Shown here: one piece after another, positions 7,608 to 21,222 of the stretch
Layout: the number at the start of each line of letters is the position of its first letter
How positions within the stretch are numbered: the stretch's first letter is position 1
Assembly: GCF_031127905.1 (NCBI RefSeq)
Contig: NZ_JARXIC010000025.1
Span: 1 to 62,687 of the forward strand
DNA length: 62,687 nt
From: Thalassobacterium sedimentorum
GTDB lineage: Bacteria; Verrucomicrobiota; Verrucomicrobiia; Opitutales; Coraliomargaritaceae
Direction: 5' to 3'
Notes under the pieces: generated by a model
The model's input: the letters and a program-made list of their open reading frames with translations, nothing else
Told to the model about the DNA's origin: nothing
Database searches by the model: none
Program-made: the position numbers and the translations under genes

Positions 7608-8171
7608 CTATTTAGCTTTAAAGCGCAGCTCATCAGCTTGAGCCGATACAAATAAATCACTCCAAGGCTGCACAGCCTCGATTGTAGCTGGTACCGCATC
7701 AATCTGAGTATTTAATACACCAATAACAGCGATACTTTCTTTGCGATTAAACATACGCATGCGTAAGCCTAATTCATCCAGCATGGGTTGCAACTCAGTC
7801 ACATCGACTCCTTTAGCCAAATGAATCGAAATTTGATCTGCCGCCATAAAACGAAATTGACCGTCAGCAAGTGTTTCAACAGCGCGCACATACGGGTAAC
7901 TCTCTTCGAAGTTAAGTAACCAAACCCGTTCCCTAGGCTGTTCTGCACTGGGCAAATAACCAAAATCAATAATCTGCCCTTGATGAATCGATTCCGGCAT
8001 TTCAGGAGGCAATGGCTCAGCACCCGCCTCGATCATCTTGGCATTATGAGCAACCCATGGATCCTGTGCAGCTGCTTCCTTTGCAGAGCGACGTGAAAGC
8101 AGCATTGAGACGAGGAGTATGCCGATCAGGCATCCGACTACATAAACGATAATACGATCAGAGTTTTTCAT
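7608..8171 (-). CDS. Membrane-anchored protein of unknown function
   Basis: 187 aa from the ATG at 8169-8171. Residues 5-23 (RIIVYVVGCLIGILLVSML) form one membrane span, followed by a soluble C-terminal domain of about 160 residues that would face the periplasm or cytoplasm. Two likely sub-parts are visible: PWLLN-like strands near WLLNFEESYPYVRAV and a segment DVTELQPMLDELGLRMRMFNRKESIAVIGVL. I do not recognise the family. The 8454 gene lies 7 bp upstream on the same strand and encodes another small membrane protein, so the two are probably co-expressed and may form a complex. Confidence 0.75.
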   Translation of the reverse strand: MKNSDRIIVYVVGCLIGILLVSMLLSRRSAKEAAAQDPWVAHNAKMIEAGAEPLPPEMPESIHQGQIIDFGYLPSAEQPRERVWLLNFEESYPYVRAVETLADGQFRFMAADQISIHLAKGVDVTELQPMLDELGLRMRMFNRKESIAVIGVLNTQIDAVPATIEAVQPWSDLFVSAQADELRFKAK

Positions 8172-8178
8172 TTCGTGC

Positions 8179-8454
8179 CTACTCTCCCGATTCTCCGTGA
8201 GTCTGCAAGTACTCCTTACGAGCGCGAATGACACATAGTACAATCGCGAACCCGCCTGCCCAGACCCCTCCATATTTCAAGCCATTAGTGAAACCAAAGG
8301 CGGCCAAGAAGCTATAGTCGGGCTCTGTCATAAAACAAAGTCCGAAAAATACATGTGTCAGTACTCCTAGCACCGCCCCAATAAAGCAGATGATCAGTAC
8401 AAAATAAAACCAGGTCAGCAACCAACGAAGCGTTTGAATAAAAATTTGCAGCAT
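8179..8454 (-). CDS. Small membrane protein of unknown function
   Basis: 91 aa from the ATG at 8452-8454; a TTG at 8461-8463 would add three residues. Two strongly hydrophobic spans are predicted (about residues 8-38 and 55-78), the first rich in aromatic residues (LRWLLTWFYFVLIICFIGAV). A short charged tail follows (RARKEYLQTHGESGE). No family recognised. It lies 7 bp upstream of the single-span protein gene at 7608-8171, an operon-like arrangement. Confidence 0.7.
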   Translation of the reverse strand: MLQIFIQTLRWLLTWFYFVLIICFIGAVLGVLTHVFFGLCFMTEPDYSFLAAFGFTNGLKYGGVWAGGFAIVLCVIRARKEYLQTHGESGE

Positions 8455-8530
8455 GATGCCCAAAACTTGGAACTCTCAAGACAAACAAGCAAGTCATTCA
8501 TCTATTATAGCAAGCGAAGCTCAGTGCTTC

Positions 8531-8779
8531 TCACAGATTTGCCACAAGCCGAATCTTTTGAGCTTTTGTAAGCCCTTTAATTCTACATTCTTCAATCGTG
8601 GCTTCCGACCGCGTCCCAATCGCTCGTTGATAAATCAATTTCAGAGGTGTGCGTCCCCGCAAGTATTTTGCTGACTTAGGGCTCCCCATCGAATGCTCCA
8701 TAAAGCGACGCCCTACATCTGTAGAAATTCCAGTATAGAAAGTGCCATCCGCACAGCGGATAATGTAAACCGACCACAT
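8531..8779 (-). CDS. GIY-YIG nuclease-fold protein
   Basis: 82 aa, the size of stand-alone UPF0213/YhbQ-like proteins. The GIY-YIG core reads VYIIRCADGTFYTGIS near residues 4-19, followed by the conserved arginine helix (DVGRRFMEH) and a lysine/glutamate segment. Members fold like homing-endonuclease and UvrC nuclease domains. The bacterial stand-alone form has been linked to DNA processing, but its role is poorly defined. The 7-bp gap to ychJ upstream indicates a shared transcript. Confidence 0.9.
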   Translation of the reverse strand: MWSVYIIRCADGTFYTGISTDVGRRFMEHSMGSPKSAKYLRGRTPLKLIYQRAIGTRSEATIEECRIKGLTKAQKIRLVANL

Positions 8780-8786
8780 ACCCTCA

Positions 8787-9176
8787 CTAACTCACATAGC
8801 CATCTAGATAATACCACTTGCCGGCATAGCGTTTAAATCGGGATTTCTCATGATGAATCGCTCGTTGGCCATCCTGAATATAACTCGCCCGAAACTCTAC
8901 CTTACCCATATTATCTGACTCAGCACCATTAAGCGTCTGCAGTATCTCCAAGCCAATCCATTGAATACTATTCGCCGTATGACTATATCCGTTAGCCAAA
9001 TCTACGTCCCGCTGCGTAGGATGCGTAGTCTCCACTAAAAATGTAATTTCCTTACGCACATAAGCCGCATAGCGAGCACGCATTAAGGCCTCCGCTGTTG
9101 GCGCATTTCGCCGCTTTGCATGATAATCTTGGCAGCATTCGGAATATTCTAATCCACTTTCACAGGGACATTTCAT
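8787..9176 (-). CDS. ychJ: YchJ-family (UPF0225) protein
   Basis: 129 aa. The N-terminus carries the SEC-C-like metal-binding pattern C-P-C-x8-C-C (residues 3-14, CPCESGLEYSECC). The rest is the NTF2-like YchJ domain, with APTAEALMRARYAAYV and a C-terminal RFKRYAGKWYYLDG that matches the family end. Function is not established. The cysteine cluster suggests zinc binding, so this zinc motif is kept although RpoC and LigA in the same genome have lost theirs. It precedes the GIY-YIG gene by 7 bp. Confidence 0.9.
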   Translation of the reverse strand: MKCPCESGLEYSECCQDYHAKRRNAPTAEALMRARYAAYVRKEITFLVETTHPTQRDVDLANGYSHTANSIQWIGLEILQTLNGAESDNMGKVEFRASYIQDGQRAIHHEKSRFKRYAGKWYYLDGYVS

Positions 9177-9339
9177 AACTCACAAATACAAGCAGTCTCT
9201 CGACAAACAGCAATCCAGAAGAAACGGAAAATTATATAGTTCTTCGACTGACTATACTCGTGCACTACGACAACAACTATCCCGAACCGGGTAATAGCCG
9301 CTAAAAAACTGCCAACCTCCGGCCGCTTCAGTAATTATT

Positions 9340-10413
9340 TCATTTTGTATCTGCAGCAAGTGGATAGTCAGTGCAGCCCTTGGCTGCGCCTTGATAAAAG
9401 GTATCGCTGTCAGCCTGATTCAAAGAAAGGCCTCGTTCGAAACGTCTAACTAGATCAGGGTTGGCAATCATTGACTGTCCCCAAGCGGCCAAATCAGCAT
9501 GGCCTTGCTCGATTAATTGCTCCGCGTCCACAGAAGTTAGCTCTTGATTGACAATGAATACACCGCCAAAGCGCTGCTTAAGTTCAGGGCTATGATAAGG
9601 AACTGCGCGTGACTCACGTGCAAAAATAAACGCAATGCCTCGCTCACGCATCGCATCCGTCACATAGCCAAAAGTTGCCGCAAGATCCGAATCTCCCATA
9701 CTATGTGAATCCGCTTTAGGAGCGATATGTAACCCCACCCGATCGGCTCCCCAAACACTGATGGCTGCATCCACGACCTCTAACATAAGACGAGCACGAT
9801 TCTCCACTCGCCCACCGTATTCATCTGTACGATGATTGGTCGAATCTTGGAGAAACTGGTCGAGTAAATAGCCATTAGCGCCATGCAATTCAACTCCATC
9901 GAAGCCCGCTCGTTTAGCATTTTCGGCTCCCTTGCGATAAGCCTCTACAATTGCAGGTATCTCGTCTAGTTCCAAGGCTCGTGGTGTAACGAAGGACTTC
10001 TTGGGGCGTATTAAACTGACATGGCCTTCGGCGGCAATCGCACTAGGTGCAACCGGCAGCATTCCATTCAAATACACTGGATCCGAAATTCGGCCAACAT
10101 GCCAAAGCTGAAGCAGAATACGTCCACCTTTAGCATGCACGGCGTCCGTGACTAATTTCCAGCCCTCAACTTGAGCATCGGACCAGATGCCCGGCGTGTC
10201 TGGATACCCCACTCCCATCGGATCGACCGATGTAGCCTCCGAAATAATCAAACCAACACTGGCACGCTGCGCGTAATACTCTGCCATCAACGCATTGGGA
10301 ACTCGCCCCTCGCTCGCCCGGCAACGCGTCAATGGGGCCATGACGATACGGTTGGGTAGTTTCCACGCTCCGATTTGGATCGGATCAAAAAGCACTGAAG
10401 TAGATCTATTCAT
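9340..10413 (-). CDS. Old Yellow Enzyme family ene-reductase
   Basis: 357 aa NAD(P)H:flavin oxidoreductase with an FMN TIM barrel. Visible marks are LFDPIQIGAWKLPNRIVMAPLTR at the N-terminus, the substrate-binding HGANGYLLDQFLQDSTNHRTD with its His/Asn pair, and a C-terminal FMN phosphate region around DLAAWGQSMIANPDLVRRF. These enzymes reduce activated C=C bonds in electrophiles such as N-ethylmaleimide and quinones (NemA-like). It is divergent from an ArsR-type repressor gene. A perfect operator lies only 6 bp from its start codon, so repression that clears on electrophile exposure is the likely control. Confidence 0.93.
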   Translation of the reverse strand: MNRSTSVLFDPIQIGAWKLPNRIVMAPLTRCRASEGRVPNALMAEYYAQRASVGLIISEATSVDPMGVGYPDTPGIWSDAQVEGWKLVTDAVHAKGGRILLQLWHVGRISDPVYLNGMLPVAPSAIAAEGHVSLIRPKKSFVTPRALELDEIPAIVEAYRKGAENAKRAGFDGVELHGANGYLLDQFLQDSTNHRTDEYGGRVENRARLMLEVVDAAISVWGADRVGLHIAPKADSHSMGDSDLAATFGYVTDAMRERGIAFIFARESRAVPYHSPELKQRFGGVFIVNQELTSVDAEQLIEQGHADLAAWGQSMIANPDLVRRFERGLSLNQADSDTFYQGAAKGCTDYPLAADTK

Positions 10414-10419
10414 AATTAT

Positions 10420-10445
10420 CTTAGTTCGAATTTGTTCGAACTAAG
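10420..10445. promoter_or_regulatory. ArsR-type operator O1 at the ene-reductase start
   Basis: A perfect dyad with 11-bp arms (10420-10430, CTTAGTTCGAA; 10435-10445, TTCGAACTAAG) and a 4-nt centre. It ends 6 bp before the ene-reductase ATG (10411-10413), covering the position of the ribosome-binding site and transcript start. Confidence 0.8.
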
Positions 10446-10473
10446 CAAGCCCTATGGTAAAAGTCAATTTGTT

Positions 10474-10495
10474 GTTCGCATTTAATCGAACTAAG
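10474..10495. promoter_or_regulatory. ArsR-type operator O2 upstream of the regulator
   Basis: GTTCG (10474-10478) and CGAAC (10487-10491) are separated by 8 nt, the same core and spacing as O1, followed by the same TAAG flank. The left outer arm has diverged. It lies 17 bp before the regulator ATG, suggesting autoregulation. Confidence 0.65.
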
Positions 10496-10512
10496 CATTT
10501 TAATATGAATCC

Positions 10513-10821
10513 ATGGCAGCCAAAGCATACCAACATCCAGATCTTAAAAATGTTTCATTCAGTCAAGTCATGCAGGCGCTGTCTGATCCCTGCCGTATCT
10601 CTATCATGCAGGCTCTAATTAGGGAGCAAGAGCTGGCCTGTAATGAACTACCCAGTGATGTGGCCAAAGCCACCCTCTCACACCACGTCGGAGTACTACG
10701 CGATGCAGGACTCATCACCACTCGAGTCGAGGGCACTAAATGTCTCAATTCTGTGCGCCACGAAGCATTTAACGATTACTTTCCCGGGCTACTTAATTTG
10801 ATTCAGAACAGTCATCATTAA
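10513..10821 (+). CDS. ArsR-family repressor of the ene-reductase
   Basis: 102 aa winged-helix regulator of the ArsR/SmtB type. The HTH is at residues 18-75 (QALSDPCRISIMQALI, then SDVAKATLSHHVGVLRDAGL and the wing TTRVEGTKCLNSV). The classical arsenic CxC motif in the recognition helix is absent. C28, C42 and C77 are available and could sense electrophiles, in keeping with its divergent ene-reductase neighbour. Two matching palindromes in the shared intergenic region are its likely binding sites. It plays the role NemR (a TetR protein) plays in E. coli; this assignment is inferred from context. Confidence 0.88.
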   Translation: MAAKAYQHPDLKNVSFSQVMQALSDPCRISIMQALIREQELACNELPSDVAKATLSHHVGVLRDAGLITTRVEGTKCLNSVRHEAFNDYFPGLLNLIQNSHH

Positions 10822-10893
10822 GCAGTCGCAATAATAACAAAATTTAAGCTGAAAACTTCAAGTATCTTGAGAGCCCCCTCAAAAAATGAGCGG

Positions 10894-11850
10894 CTAAAAG
10901 AACGGATTATGCTCCAACTCCTGTGCCACCGTCGTCATCGGCCCGTGCCCTGGACACAGTATGGTTGCTGGCGGCAGACTTAATAATTTCTTGCGATTAT
11001 TATCCAAAGCCAGCTGATAGCCTTGCTTAGTGCCTCCCATCGATAGGCAGAAAATTGAATCACCGACAAAAGCAACTGATTGCTCCAGTCCATCGACCAG
11101 ATAGCTTAAAGCTCCACGAGAATGCCCGTTTGTTTCCACCGTCTTGACTCGAAATTTACCGACCATCAATTCAGTTTCAGGTTCAAGCAAAGCAGCATTT
11201 GCCACAGGTTCATTAGCGGGGGCGTATACCCTGCCGGCGGGCGCTGCAGTAAGCAACTCTGCATAACCTCCGACATGATCACGATGTCCATGCGTAATAA
11301 AAACAGCTTGTAACTTCAGGCCTTGTTTTTGCAGGAACTCCAATATCGGCTGTGCACGGGTGCCCGTATCAAAAACAATGGCATCTTTGCTGGTCACGTC
11401 GTAGGCCACAAAACAATTAGTAGACGCGTTGGGGTAATTGGCCTCAGGAAAAGGCATACAGATACATTCCAATCCCGCGAGCTCAACCGAGGATGGATAC
11501 CACTCGCCTCTTGCCATAGCAACGAGTTTATCCACATCTAACTTCAAAACAGGGGCGAGCCTTCGTAAATGGCTCTCGTTTAATTCACCCGCCAACAGTG
11601 CACGCACCTCTTTAAGACTCAGGCCCGATCGAATCGAGAGTGCACCATGCCCTAAACGCTGACCAACGGCCGCCTTCATCAATACATCCTCAAAACTATC
11701 TTCAATTGGAATACGCATATACTTGGGTAAAAGAGCAAAGCCGAGAAGAGGCAAGCGTGTACCCACCCTTCCAACTGATTCGGAATCGTTCTTCACGTAG
11801 TGTACCACATGTGGCTTGGAGCGATTCAAAAAATTAAAATAATCAGGCAT
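10894..11850 (-). CDS. Metallo-beta-lactamase-fold hydrolase with N-terminal HTH-like region
   Basis: 318 aa from the first ATG, or 274 aa from the internal ATG at 11716-11718 (MRIPIEDSFEDVLM), which may be the true start. Residues 45-115 form a helical, XRE-like region (SIRSGLSLKEVRALLAGELN). Residues 120-318 are the metallo-beta-lactamase domain with THGHRDHVGG (two-metal HxHxDH motif), a distal His in NGHSRGALSY, VGDSIF, and CPGHGPMTT near the end. The layout matches glyoxalase II-like thioesterases, but the substrate cannot be read from sequence. Convergent with arsR, and separated from rpoC by a terminator. Confidence 0.88.
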   Translation of the reverse strand: MPDYFNFLNRSKPHVVHYVKNDSESVGRVGTRLPLLGFALLPKYMRIPIEDSFEDVLMKAAVGQRLGHGALSIRSGLSLKEVRALLAGELNESHLRRLAPVLKLDVDKLVAMARGEWYPSSVELAGLECICMPFPEANYPNASTNCFVAYDVTSKDAIVFDTGTRAQPILEFLQKQGLKLQAVFITHGHRDHVGGYAELLTAAPAGRVYAPANEPVANAALLEPETELMVGKFRVKTVETNGHSRGALSYLVDGLEQSVAFVGDSIFCLSMGGTKQGYQLALDNNRKKLLSLPPATILCPGHGPMTTVAQELEHNPFF

Positions 11851-11870
11851 ACAACCTGAAAGAAGTACAC

Positions 11871-11900
11871 GAAAAGAGCCGCCCGATTACGGGCGGCTCT
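11871..11900 (-). terminator. Intrinsic terminator of the rpoBC operon
   Basis: A perfect 10-bp GC-rich stem (11875-11884 with 11891-11900) and a 6-nt loop lie 26 bp beyond the rpoC stop. On the minus strand it is followed by TTTTC, a short U-tract. Confidence 0.8.
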
Positions 11901-11926
11901 TGCTCAATTATTGGGTCGATCCGCGC

Positions 11927-16174
<4,248 letters not shown>

Positions 16175-16215
16175 TTAGTAAACCTTATTTTAAATGTTGC
16201 GGTGAATGGTGGCCC

Positions 16216-19200
16216 TTAGACGTCGATCGCAGTGTCGAGCTCGAACTTCCCTTCGGAACCGAGACGCACATCCAGACAGAGACTTTGGATTTCCTTCATC
16301 AAAACGTTGAACGACTGAGGCGTTCCCGCTTGTAAACTGTTGTCACCCTTAACGAGCGATTCATAGATGCGTGTGCGTCCGGCAACATCGTCGGACTTGA
16401 CAGTCAGTAGCTCTTGGAGTGTGTAGGCTGCGCCATACGCTTCCAGCGCCCAAACTTCCATCTCCCCGAAACGTTGACCACCATACTGTGCCTTACCACC
16501 GAGCGGCTGCTGAGTGATGAGTGAGTAAGGACCGACCGCACGAGCGTGGATCTTGGAAGCAACCAAGTGATTGAGCTTCAACATATACATGTAGCCCACC
16601 ACAACCTCTTGGTGAAGTGCTTCACCTGTCTGGCCGTCATAGAGAATACTCTTACCGGTAGATGGCAGGCCTGCTTCTTCCAGATACTGGCGCACCTTAG
16701 CTTCAGAAATACCGTCGAACACCGGAGTCGCGACCTTCATGCCGAGCTTCTTACAGGCCCAACCGAGGTGAGTCTCCAAAACCTGTCCCACATTCATTCG
16801 CGAAGGAACCCCAAGTGGATTCAAGCAAATTTCGATTGGAGTGCCATCTGGCAAGTGCGGCATGTCCTCTTCAGGAACAACCTTTGCCACCACACCCTTA
16901 TTACCGTGACGTCCGGCCATCTTATCACCAACCTGCATCTTACGCTTCTTAGCGATATAGACCTTCACGCTCTTGACCACACCTTGATCCGCATCTTCAC
17001 CGGACTCAACACCTTCAATCTTGCGTTCACGGTCATAGTCGAGCTCGTCAAACTTACCTTGGTAATTGTTCACGATCTCCATGATCTTGATCTTCACTGG
17101 TGAAGGATCAATCTCGATGTCCTTAGAGACCGCTGCGAGACGACGGAGTAAGGTCTTAGTGATCTTACGGTTGGCGGGAATAATAATTTCACCCGAATCA
17201 CCGTTTTTCACATCCAGTGGAATTTTTTCACCCAGCAAGATGTTAGAGAGCGCCTCAGTCAGATCTTCGCGCAGCTTATCACTTTGTGAGCGATATTCTT
17301 CGTTGATCTTCTTGATCTGACGACGACGGTCGGAAGCAGACATTTGCTCTGGCTCACCATCAACGCGGGCCGAAACCTTCACATCCATGATAATACCACG
17401 GACACCCGATGGAACTACCAATGAAGTGTCCTTAACATCAGCCGCTTTCTCACCGAAAATCGCACGCAACAGTTTTTCTTCAGGCGCGAGCTCTGTTTCG
17501 GACTTAGGAGTGATTTTACCGACGAGAATATCGCCCGGTTTGACCTCTGCACCGACGCGTATGACACCGTCGTGATTCAGATCTTTAAGCGCTTCTTCAC
17601 CGACATTTGGAATGTCACGAGTGATTTCTTCGGGTCCGAGTTTAGTGTCACGCGCAGTGACCTCGAACTCATCGACGTGAATCGAAGTGAAGATGTCGTC
17701 CTTCACAATCTTCTCAGAGATTAGGATCGCATCCTCGAAATTATAACCATTCCAAGGCATGAAGGCCACGAGAATGTTACGTCCAATTGCAAGTTCGCCA
17801 TCCTGAGTGGACGCACCATCCGCGAGGATGTCCCCCTTCTTGACTGGCTGACCACGAGATACGATCGGCTTTTGGTTAAAGCATGTACCCGCATTCGAGC
17901 GCATGAACTTACGAAGATCGTAAACGTAGATTTCCTTCTTAGGGTCTGTCTTGATATCCTTGGCCTTGGCAGGAAGCTCGCCGTCCTGAGTCAGAACAAT
18001 GCGATTCGCATCGACTTGCGCAATAATACCATCAATGTCTGCAACCTCGACGGTCTTCGAGTCGATCGCGACACGCTCTTCAATACCAGTGCCCACGAAT
18101 GGAGATTCGGACTGAAGTAGCGGCACACCTTGACGTTGCATATTCGATCCCATCAGCGCGCGATTAGCGTCATCGTGCTCGAGGAATGGAATGAGGCCCG
18201 CTGCCACCGAAATCAACTGCTTGGGCGACACGTCCATGTAGTGCACTTCTTCTGGAGTGAGCTCCAGCACCTCGTCCTGATTACGGCATGTCACACGGCC
18301 TACTAGATTGCCGTTTTCATCCAACTCGGAATTGGCCTGCGCAATCATGTAAGGCTCTTCCTGGTCGGCGTTAAGGTATTCAACATCGTCGAGCACCTTG
18401 CCATCGACCACCTTGCGGTAAGGTGTTTCGATGAAGCCGAACTCGTTAATGCGCGAGTACAACGACAAGGAGTTGATCAGACCGATGTTGGGACCTTCAG
18501 GAGTCTCAATCGGGCAAATACGACCGTAGTGCGATGGGTGCACGTCACGCACTTCGAAGCCAGCACGCTCACGATTCAAACCACCGGGTCCGAGTGCAGA
18601 AAGACGACGCTTGTGGGTCAGTTCTGCCAGAGGATTAATTTGGTCCATGAACTGAGACAGCTGACTGCGCGCAAAGAAATCGCGGATCACAGTGCTGAGT
18701 GCCTTCGGGTTGATCAACTTCTGAGGGCTGATCGAGTCCACGCTTTGATCATAGAGAGTCATGCGCTCTTTTACCAGACGCTCTGTGCGGGCGAGACCGA
18801 CACGGCATTGGTTCGCCAACAGCTCACCTACGGTGCGCACACGACGGCTACCTAGGTGGTCAATATCGTCGAGTGTGCCATCCCCGCGCTTAAGGCGAGT
18901 CAAATATTTAGTCGCTTCCACCACATCCTCAGCTCCGATCACGCGGAACTCAAGATCAGTATCCATCTTCAGCTTTTGATTCAGCTTGTAACGCCCTACT
19001 CGACCGAGGTCATAACGGCGTGGGTCTTGGAAAAGACGCTTCAACAATGCTTTCGCATTGGCAGTTGTGGGCGGCTCGCCTGGACGGAGACGCTTGTAAA
19101 TATCCTTGAGTGCTTCTTCCTCGTTTTGAGTCGGATCCTTCTTCAAGCAGCGAATAATCGCTCCATCATCTACAGTCGTGTCGATGGCAATCAGTTTTTT

Positions 19201-20001
19201 GAGACCAGCCTTTTCGAACGAACGAACGATTGTCTTGGTTAACGGCTCGAAAGCACGTGCCAGCACGACTCCTTTGTCTGCATCAACGATGTCTTCTGTA
19301 AGCACCAGATTCGACACAGAATCGCGCTTGAGCGCATCGGCGACTGTAATCTCGTCCATTTCATAGAAAAGGTTGAGAATCTCCGCGTCAGAGCCGTAGC
19401 CCATCGCACGCAGCAGTGTCGTCAATAGGAACTTACGACGACGACGGCGGCGGTCGAGGTATACGTAAAGCAGATCGTTTTGGTCGAACTGCACTTCGAG
19501 CCATGTGCCGCGGTCAGGGATGATACGGAAGGCATGCAGAATCTTACCGGAAGTATGTACGCTTTCTTCGAAAGCGATACCAGGTGAACGGTGAAGCTGG
19601 CTAACGATCACACGCTCCGCACCGTTAATGATGAACGAGCCACGCTCGGACACCATGGGCAATTCGCCCATATAAATTTCTTCGTCTTTAATGTGGTCCT
19701 CTTCGCGCAAGCGAAGCTTCACATAGAGTGAGACAGAATAGGTAACCCCCTCGCGAATCGCTTCGATTTCAGTCTCACGAGGCGGAGTCACGTTGTAACT
19801 CACATATTCGAGATGACAGCGGCTATCATAGCTTTCGATCGGGAAGACCTCGGAAAAGACAGCTTCGAGGCCGATCGGCTTCCGTTGACTTGGAGCCGCG
19901 TCCATTTGTAAAAATTCCTTATAGGAATCGACCTGATTTTCAATCAGATTGGGTGGCTGGATTACTTCCTTGAGTTGACCGAAATTTGTGCGCTTTGACA
20001 T
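16216..20001 (-). CDS. rpoB: RNA polymerase beta subunit
   Basis: 1261 aa. Conserved blocks are intact: the rifampicin pocket ([20 protein letters not shown], wild-type residues at the usual resistance positions), [19 protein letters not shown], and [12 protein letters not shown] near the active centre. It lies between rplL (164 bp upstream) and rpoC (41 bp downstream), the universal order. A strong hairpin with a U-tract in the rplL-rpoB gap probably lets only part of the ribosomal transcript continue into rpoBC, as known for E. coli. Confidence 0.99.
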   Translation of the reverse strand: MSKRTNFGQLKEVIQPPNLIENQVDSYKEFLQMDAAPSQRKPIGLEAVFSEVFPIESYDSRCHLEYVSYNVTPPRETEIEAIREGVTYSVSLYVKLRLREEDHIKDEEIYMGELPMVSERGSFIINGAERVIVSQLHRSPGIAFEESVHTSGKILHAFRIIPDRGTWLEVQFDQNDLLYVYLDRRRRRRKFLLTTLLRAMGYGSDAEILNLFYEMDEITVADALKRDSVSNLVLTEDIVDADKGVVLARAFEPLTKTIVRSFEKAGLKKLIAIDTTVDDGAIIRCLKKDPTQNEEEALKDIYKRLRPGEPPTTANAKALLKRLFQDPRRYDLGRVGRYKLNQKLKMDTDLEFRVIGAEDVVEATKYLTRLKRGDGTLDDIDHLGSRRVRTVGELLANQCRVGLARTERLVKERMTLYDQSVDSISPQKLINPKALSTVIRDFFARSQLSQFMDQINPLAELTHKRRLSALGPGGLNRERAGFEVRDVHPSHYGRICPIETPEGPNIGLINSLSLYSRINEFGFIETPYRKVVDGKVLDDVEYLNADQEEPYMIAQANSELDENGNLVGRVTCRNQDEVLELTPEEVHYMDVSPKQLISVAAGLIPFLEHDDANRALMGSNMQRQGVPLLQSESPFVGTGIEERVAIDSKTVEVADIDGIIAQVDANRIVLTQDGELPAKAKDIKTDPKKEIYVYDLRKFMRSNAGTCFNQKPIVSRGQPVKKGDILADGASTQDGELAIGRNILVAFMPWNGYNFEDAILISEKIVKDDIFTSIHVDEFEVTARDTKLGPEEITRDIPNVGEEALKDLNHDGVIRVGAEVKPGDILVGKITPKSETELAPEEKLLRAIFGEKAADVKDTSLVVPSGVRGIIMDVKVSARVDGEPEQMSASDRRRQIKKINEEYRSQSDKLREDLTEALSNILLGEKIPLDVKNGDSGEIIIPANRKITKTLLRRLAAVSKDIEIDPSPVKIKIMEIVNNYQGKFDELDYDRERKIEGVESGEDADQGVVKSVKVYIAKKRKMQVGDKMAGRHGNKGVVAKVVPEEDMPHLPDGTPIEICLNPLGVPSRMNVGQVLETHLGWACKKLGMKVATPVFDGISEAKVRQYLEEAGLPSTGKSILYDGQTGEALHQEVVVGYMYMLKLNHLVASKIHARAVGPYSLITQQPLGGKAQYGGQRFGEMEVWALEAYGAAYTLQELLTVKSDDVAGRTRIYESLVKGDNSLQAGTPQSFNVLMKEIQSLCLDVRLGSEGKFELDTAIDV

Positions 20002-20072
20002 AATGGATGTCCGGGTGACGGTATATAATGAGAGTGTTCTGAGTGGTGCTGAGGCTTAGTCAGCAGAAAAGC

Positions 20073-20122
20073 AAAAAACAGCTAGGCGTGGCCCACCCGA
20101 TTTGGGTGAGCCCACCTAACTG
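20073..20122 (-). terminator. Attenuator hairpin between rplL and rpoB
   Basis: On the minus strand, CAGTTAGG pairs with CCTAGCTG (one G-U pair) and encloses a second GC-rich stem around a short AAATC loop. Six U residues follow (20078-20073). It is a complete intrinsic-terminator structure 44 bp after the rplL stop and 71 bp before rpoB, so readthrough must be partial. Confidence 0.75.
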
Positions 20123-20165
20123 TGAAATTTTTATAACTATTGAATATAACAGGGAGTTCCCAAGA

Positions 20166-20546
<381 letters not shown>

Positions 20547-20642
20547 GATGTTTTACCTTTCAATGGTTAGCACCCCGAGAGTCGGAGTATTTAAAGGGTC
20601 GAGCCCTCTAACCTAATTTTTATATGGTTGTGTTGTGAATTA

Positions 20643-20668
20643 GGCCGCCACCGATAAAAGTGACGGCC
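20643..20668 (-). promoter_or_regulatory. Hairpin in the rplJ-rplL spacer
   Basis: Nine-nt arms (20643-20651 and 20660-20668) with one mismatch and an 8-nt loop lie about 20 bp after the rplJ stop. There is no U-tract. A processing or transcript-stability role is possible. Confidence 0.45.
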
Positions 20669-20688
20669 CAAAATATTGTTGATAATGA

Positions 20689-21207
20689 TTATTCGCCGTT
20701 CTCTTTGCGAACCTTCGCTTGCAGAACATTGACAAGGCCTTGTGGCACAGCGTTGATGACGCGGACGAATCCAGTCGCAGGCTGAGTGAGCAGGCCGAGG
20801 AGTTGTGCACGGAGCACTTCCAAACCTGGCAGTTTTGCGAGGGCTTCGATTTCTTCCTTAGTCAAAGCACGCTCGTTCAGGATGCCGGCTTTCATCTCAA
20901 CCTTGTCCTTCTTCTTAAAGAACTCGCCAATGATCTTTGCCACACCCGATGGATTGTCGCCACCGACGATGATTGCAGTTTGACCGCTCAAGTGCTCACT
21001 CAAGTCAGGAAGATCCTTGGCCGCAGCTGCGACACCAAAAATGCTGTTCTTGACCACGTGGAATTCTGCATCGTGCTCAGCAAGCTGGGCACGCAAATCC
21101 GCGATCTCTTCCACGGTGATGCGCTCGTAGTTAGTGAGATATACGTAATCGGACTTGTTGAGGTGATTGTTCACCTCTTCAACGAGATATTGTTTTTCTG
21201 GTCTCAT
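20689..21207 (-). CDS. rplJ: Ribosomal protein uL10
   Basis: 172 aa base of the ribosomal stalk. It binds 23S rRNA at its N-terminus (MRPEKQYLVEEVNNHLNKSD) and bL12 dimers through its C-terminal helix (GFVRVINAVPQGLVNVLQAK). It starts only 15 bp after rplA, so there is no room here for the long rplJ leader that mediates autoregulation in enterobacteria. Confidence 0.98.
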   Translation of the reverse strand: MRPEKQYLVEEVNNHLNKSDYVYLTNYERITVEEIADLRAQLAEHDAEFHVVKNSIFGVAAAAKDLPDLSEHLSGQTAIIVGGDNPSGVAKIIGEFFKKKDKVEMKAGILNERALTKEEIEALAKLPGLEVLRAQLLGLLTQPATGFVRVINAVPQGLVNVLQAKVRKENGE

Positions 21208-21222
21208 GTTATATGTCCCTTC

